Source: Candidatus Accumulibacter contiguus (lineage in GTDB: Bacteria; Pseudomonadota; Gammaproteobacteria; Burkholderiales; Rhodocyclaceae). Taken from it: 64,000 nt of DNA. The stretch is from contig NZ_SPMX01000036.1 of assembly GCF_012940005.1 (NCBI RefSeq), positions 1 through 64,000 on the forward strand. The letters are read 5' to 3'. A program made the position numbers and the translations under genes. The notes below the pieces were generated by a model. The model was given only the letters and a program-made list of their open reading frames with translations. It did no database searches and was not told the origin of the DNA. Shown here piece after piece: positions 63,239 to 64,000 of the stretch. How positions within the stretch are numbered: position 1 is the first letter of the stretch; the number at the start of each line of letters is the position of its first letter.

Positions 63239-64000
63239 ATGACCCAGGCCTTGGCATTTCCGACGGTTTCTGCCGTCGGCAGTATTGACGCTTATATCCA
63301 GGCGGCCAGGCAGTTTCCGCTGCTGAGCAAGGAAGAAGAATTTCGTCTGGCCACCCGCTTTCGTGATGAGGAAGATCTCGATGCGGCACGGCAGTTGGTG
63401 CTTTCGCATCTCCGCTTGGTGATTGCCATCGCGCGCGGATACCTCGGATACGGTCTGCCACACGCCGACCTGATCCAGGAGGGAAATATCGGCCTGATGA
63501 AAGCGGTGAAGCATTTCGACCCCAGGCACGGAGTACGTCTGATTTCGTTCGCCATCCACTGGATCAAGGCCGAGATTCACGAGTACGTCCTCAAGAACTG
63601 GCGAATGGTCAAAGTGGCTACGACCAAGGCGCAGCGCAAACTGTTCTTTAACCTGCGCGGCATGAAAGCGAACAGCAATGGCTTGAGTTCCTTGCAGGTG
63701 GCGGATATCGCGCAGCGCCTGAGCGTCAAGCCGGACGAAGTGATCGAGATGGATACTCGTCTATCGGGTCATGATCTGGCGCTCGAAGGCGATAATGAAG
63801 AGGAAGACGCGTTTGCTCCGATTGCCTATCTGTCGGACCATTCGAGTGAACCGTTACGTGTGCTTGAAGCACGCGCGCGTGCGTACTTACAGAACGATGG
63901 TCTGCAAAGTGCCCTGACAGGTCTGGATGCGCGTAGCCGCCGGATTGTCGAAGCGCGCTGGCTGACCGATGACAACCCGGCGACCCTGCACGAACTGGCG
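63239..64000 (+). CDS. rpoH: Heat-shock sigma factor RpoH (sigma-32), cut by the window end
   Basis: The first 254 residues of about 285. Region 2 includes HLRLVIAIARGYLGYGLPHA, DLIQEGNIGLMKAVKHFDP and LISFAIHWIKAEIHEYVLKN. The RpoH box QRKLFFNLR, specific for sigma-32, is intact, and region 4 begins near LTGLDARSRRIVEARW. ATG 63239 with GCAGGAGGAA. It directs RNA polymerase to heat-shock promoters. The CIRCE site upstream adds HrcA control. Confidence 0.95.
   Translation, partial: MTQALAFPTVSAVGSIDAYIQAARQFPLLSKEEEFRLATRFRDEEDLDAARQLVLSHLRLVIAIARGYLGYGLPHADLIQEGNIGLMKAVKHFDPRHGVRLISFAIHWIKAEIHEYVLKNWRMVKVATTKAQRKLFFNLRGMKANSNGLSSLQVADIAQRLSVKPDEVIEMDTRLSGHDLALEGDNEEEDAFAPIAYLSDHSSEPLRVLEARARAYLQNDGLQSALTGLDARSRRIVEARWLTDDNPATLHELA

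Noticed and set aside
1-64000. tRNA, rRNA, prophage or insertion-sequence transposase genes
   Set aside because: I looked for conserved tRNA arms, rRNA stretches, integrases and DDE/HUH transposases and found none that I can support.

Overview
The window is high-GC proteobacterial chromosome. Gene content and order (tolQRAB-pal-cpoB-queE next to ruvCAB-ybgC, pilBCD, rpoH with an intact RpoH box, hyf-like genes, bufferin genes) fit a betaproteobacterium of the Rhodocyclales. Candidatus Accumulibacter or a close relative is my best guess. That guess comes from memory of such genomes and is not proved here.

Layout. 1-4800: a LysM/BON protein, an NnrU-like membrane protein, a vanadium-haloperoxidase-like enzyme and a small exported protein, interleaved with copies of a dispersed palindromic repeat. 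One copy cuts off a RelE/ParE-type toxin gene. 4802-20707: a surface-polysaccharide locus with multi-domain and single-domain glycosyltransferases, methyltransferases, an O-acyltransferase, a PIG-L deacetylase fusion, a GNAT protein, a Wzm/Wzt ABC exporter, and a Gtr-like group (GtrB-type transferase, EmrE-like flippase, DUF2142 membrane protein). 20753-24579: type IV pilus genes pilB-pilC-pilD. 24695-36567: housekeeping genes (malic enzyme, EF-G paralogue, plsB, lytic transglycosylase, CorC/HlyC protein, queC, a beta-propeller protein, PilZ). 36587-47021: a long, tightly packed minus-strand run, eamA-ruvC-ruvA-AI-2E transporter-ruvB-ybgC-tolQ-tolR-tolA-tolB-pal-cpoB-queE. Many of its genes overlap by ATGA and are probably translationally coupled. 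47183-48212: an exported helix-hairpin-helix protein and a ribbon-helix-helix protein. 48453-55657: a six-gene complex-I/hydrogenase-4-like operon whose large subunit has no [NiFe] cysteine ligands. 55654-60691: IclR regulator, fmdB, DUF502, aspS, a barnase/barstar pair and nudB. 60660-62908: a bufferin operon (bufA-bufB-bufC plus a cysteine-rich CWC protein) behind a candidate ECF promoter. 63170-64000: rpoH preceded by a perfect CIRCE operator, cut by the window end.

Two points matter for anyone using this sequence. First, ten genes carry single-base frameshifts (twelve in total), nearly all +1 and mostly in homopolymers, and essential genes such as aspS, ruvA, pal and pilB are among them. 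I read these as base-calling or assembly errors and give each gene its full extent. Second, the most unusual biology is the cofactor-less hydrogenase-4-like complex (an Ehr-type complex), the bufferin operon with an extra Cys-rich gene, and the dispersed 52-bp palindrome with its GC-rich side arm. I saw no tRNA, rRNA or CRISPR array.
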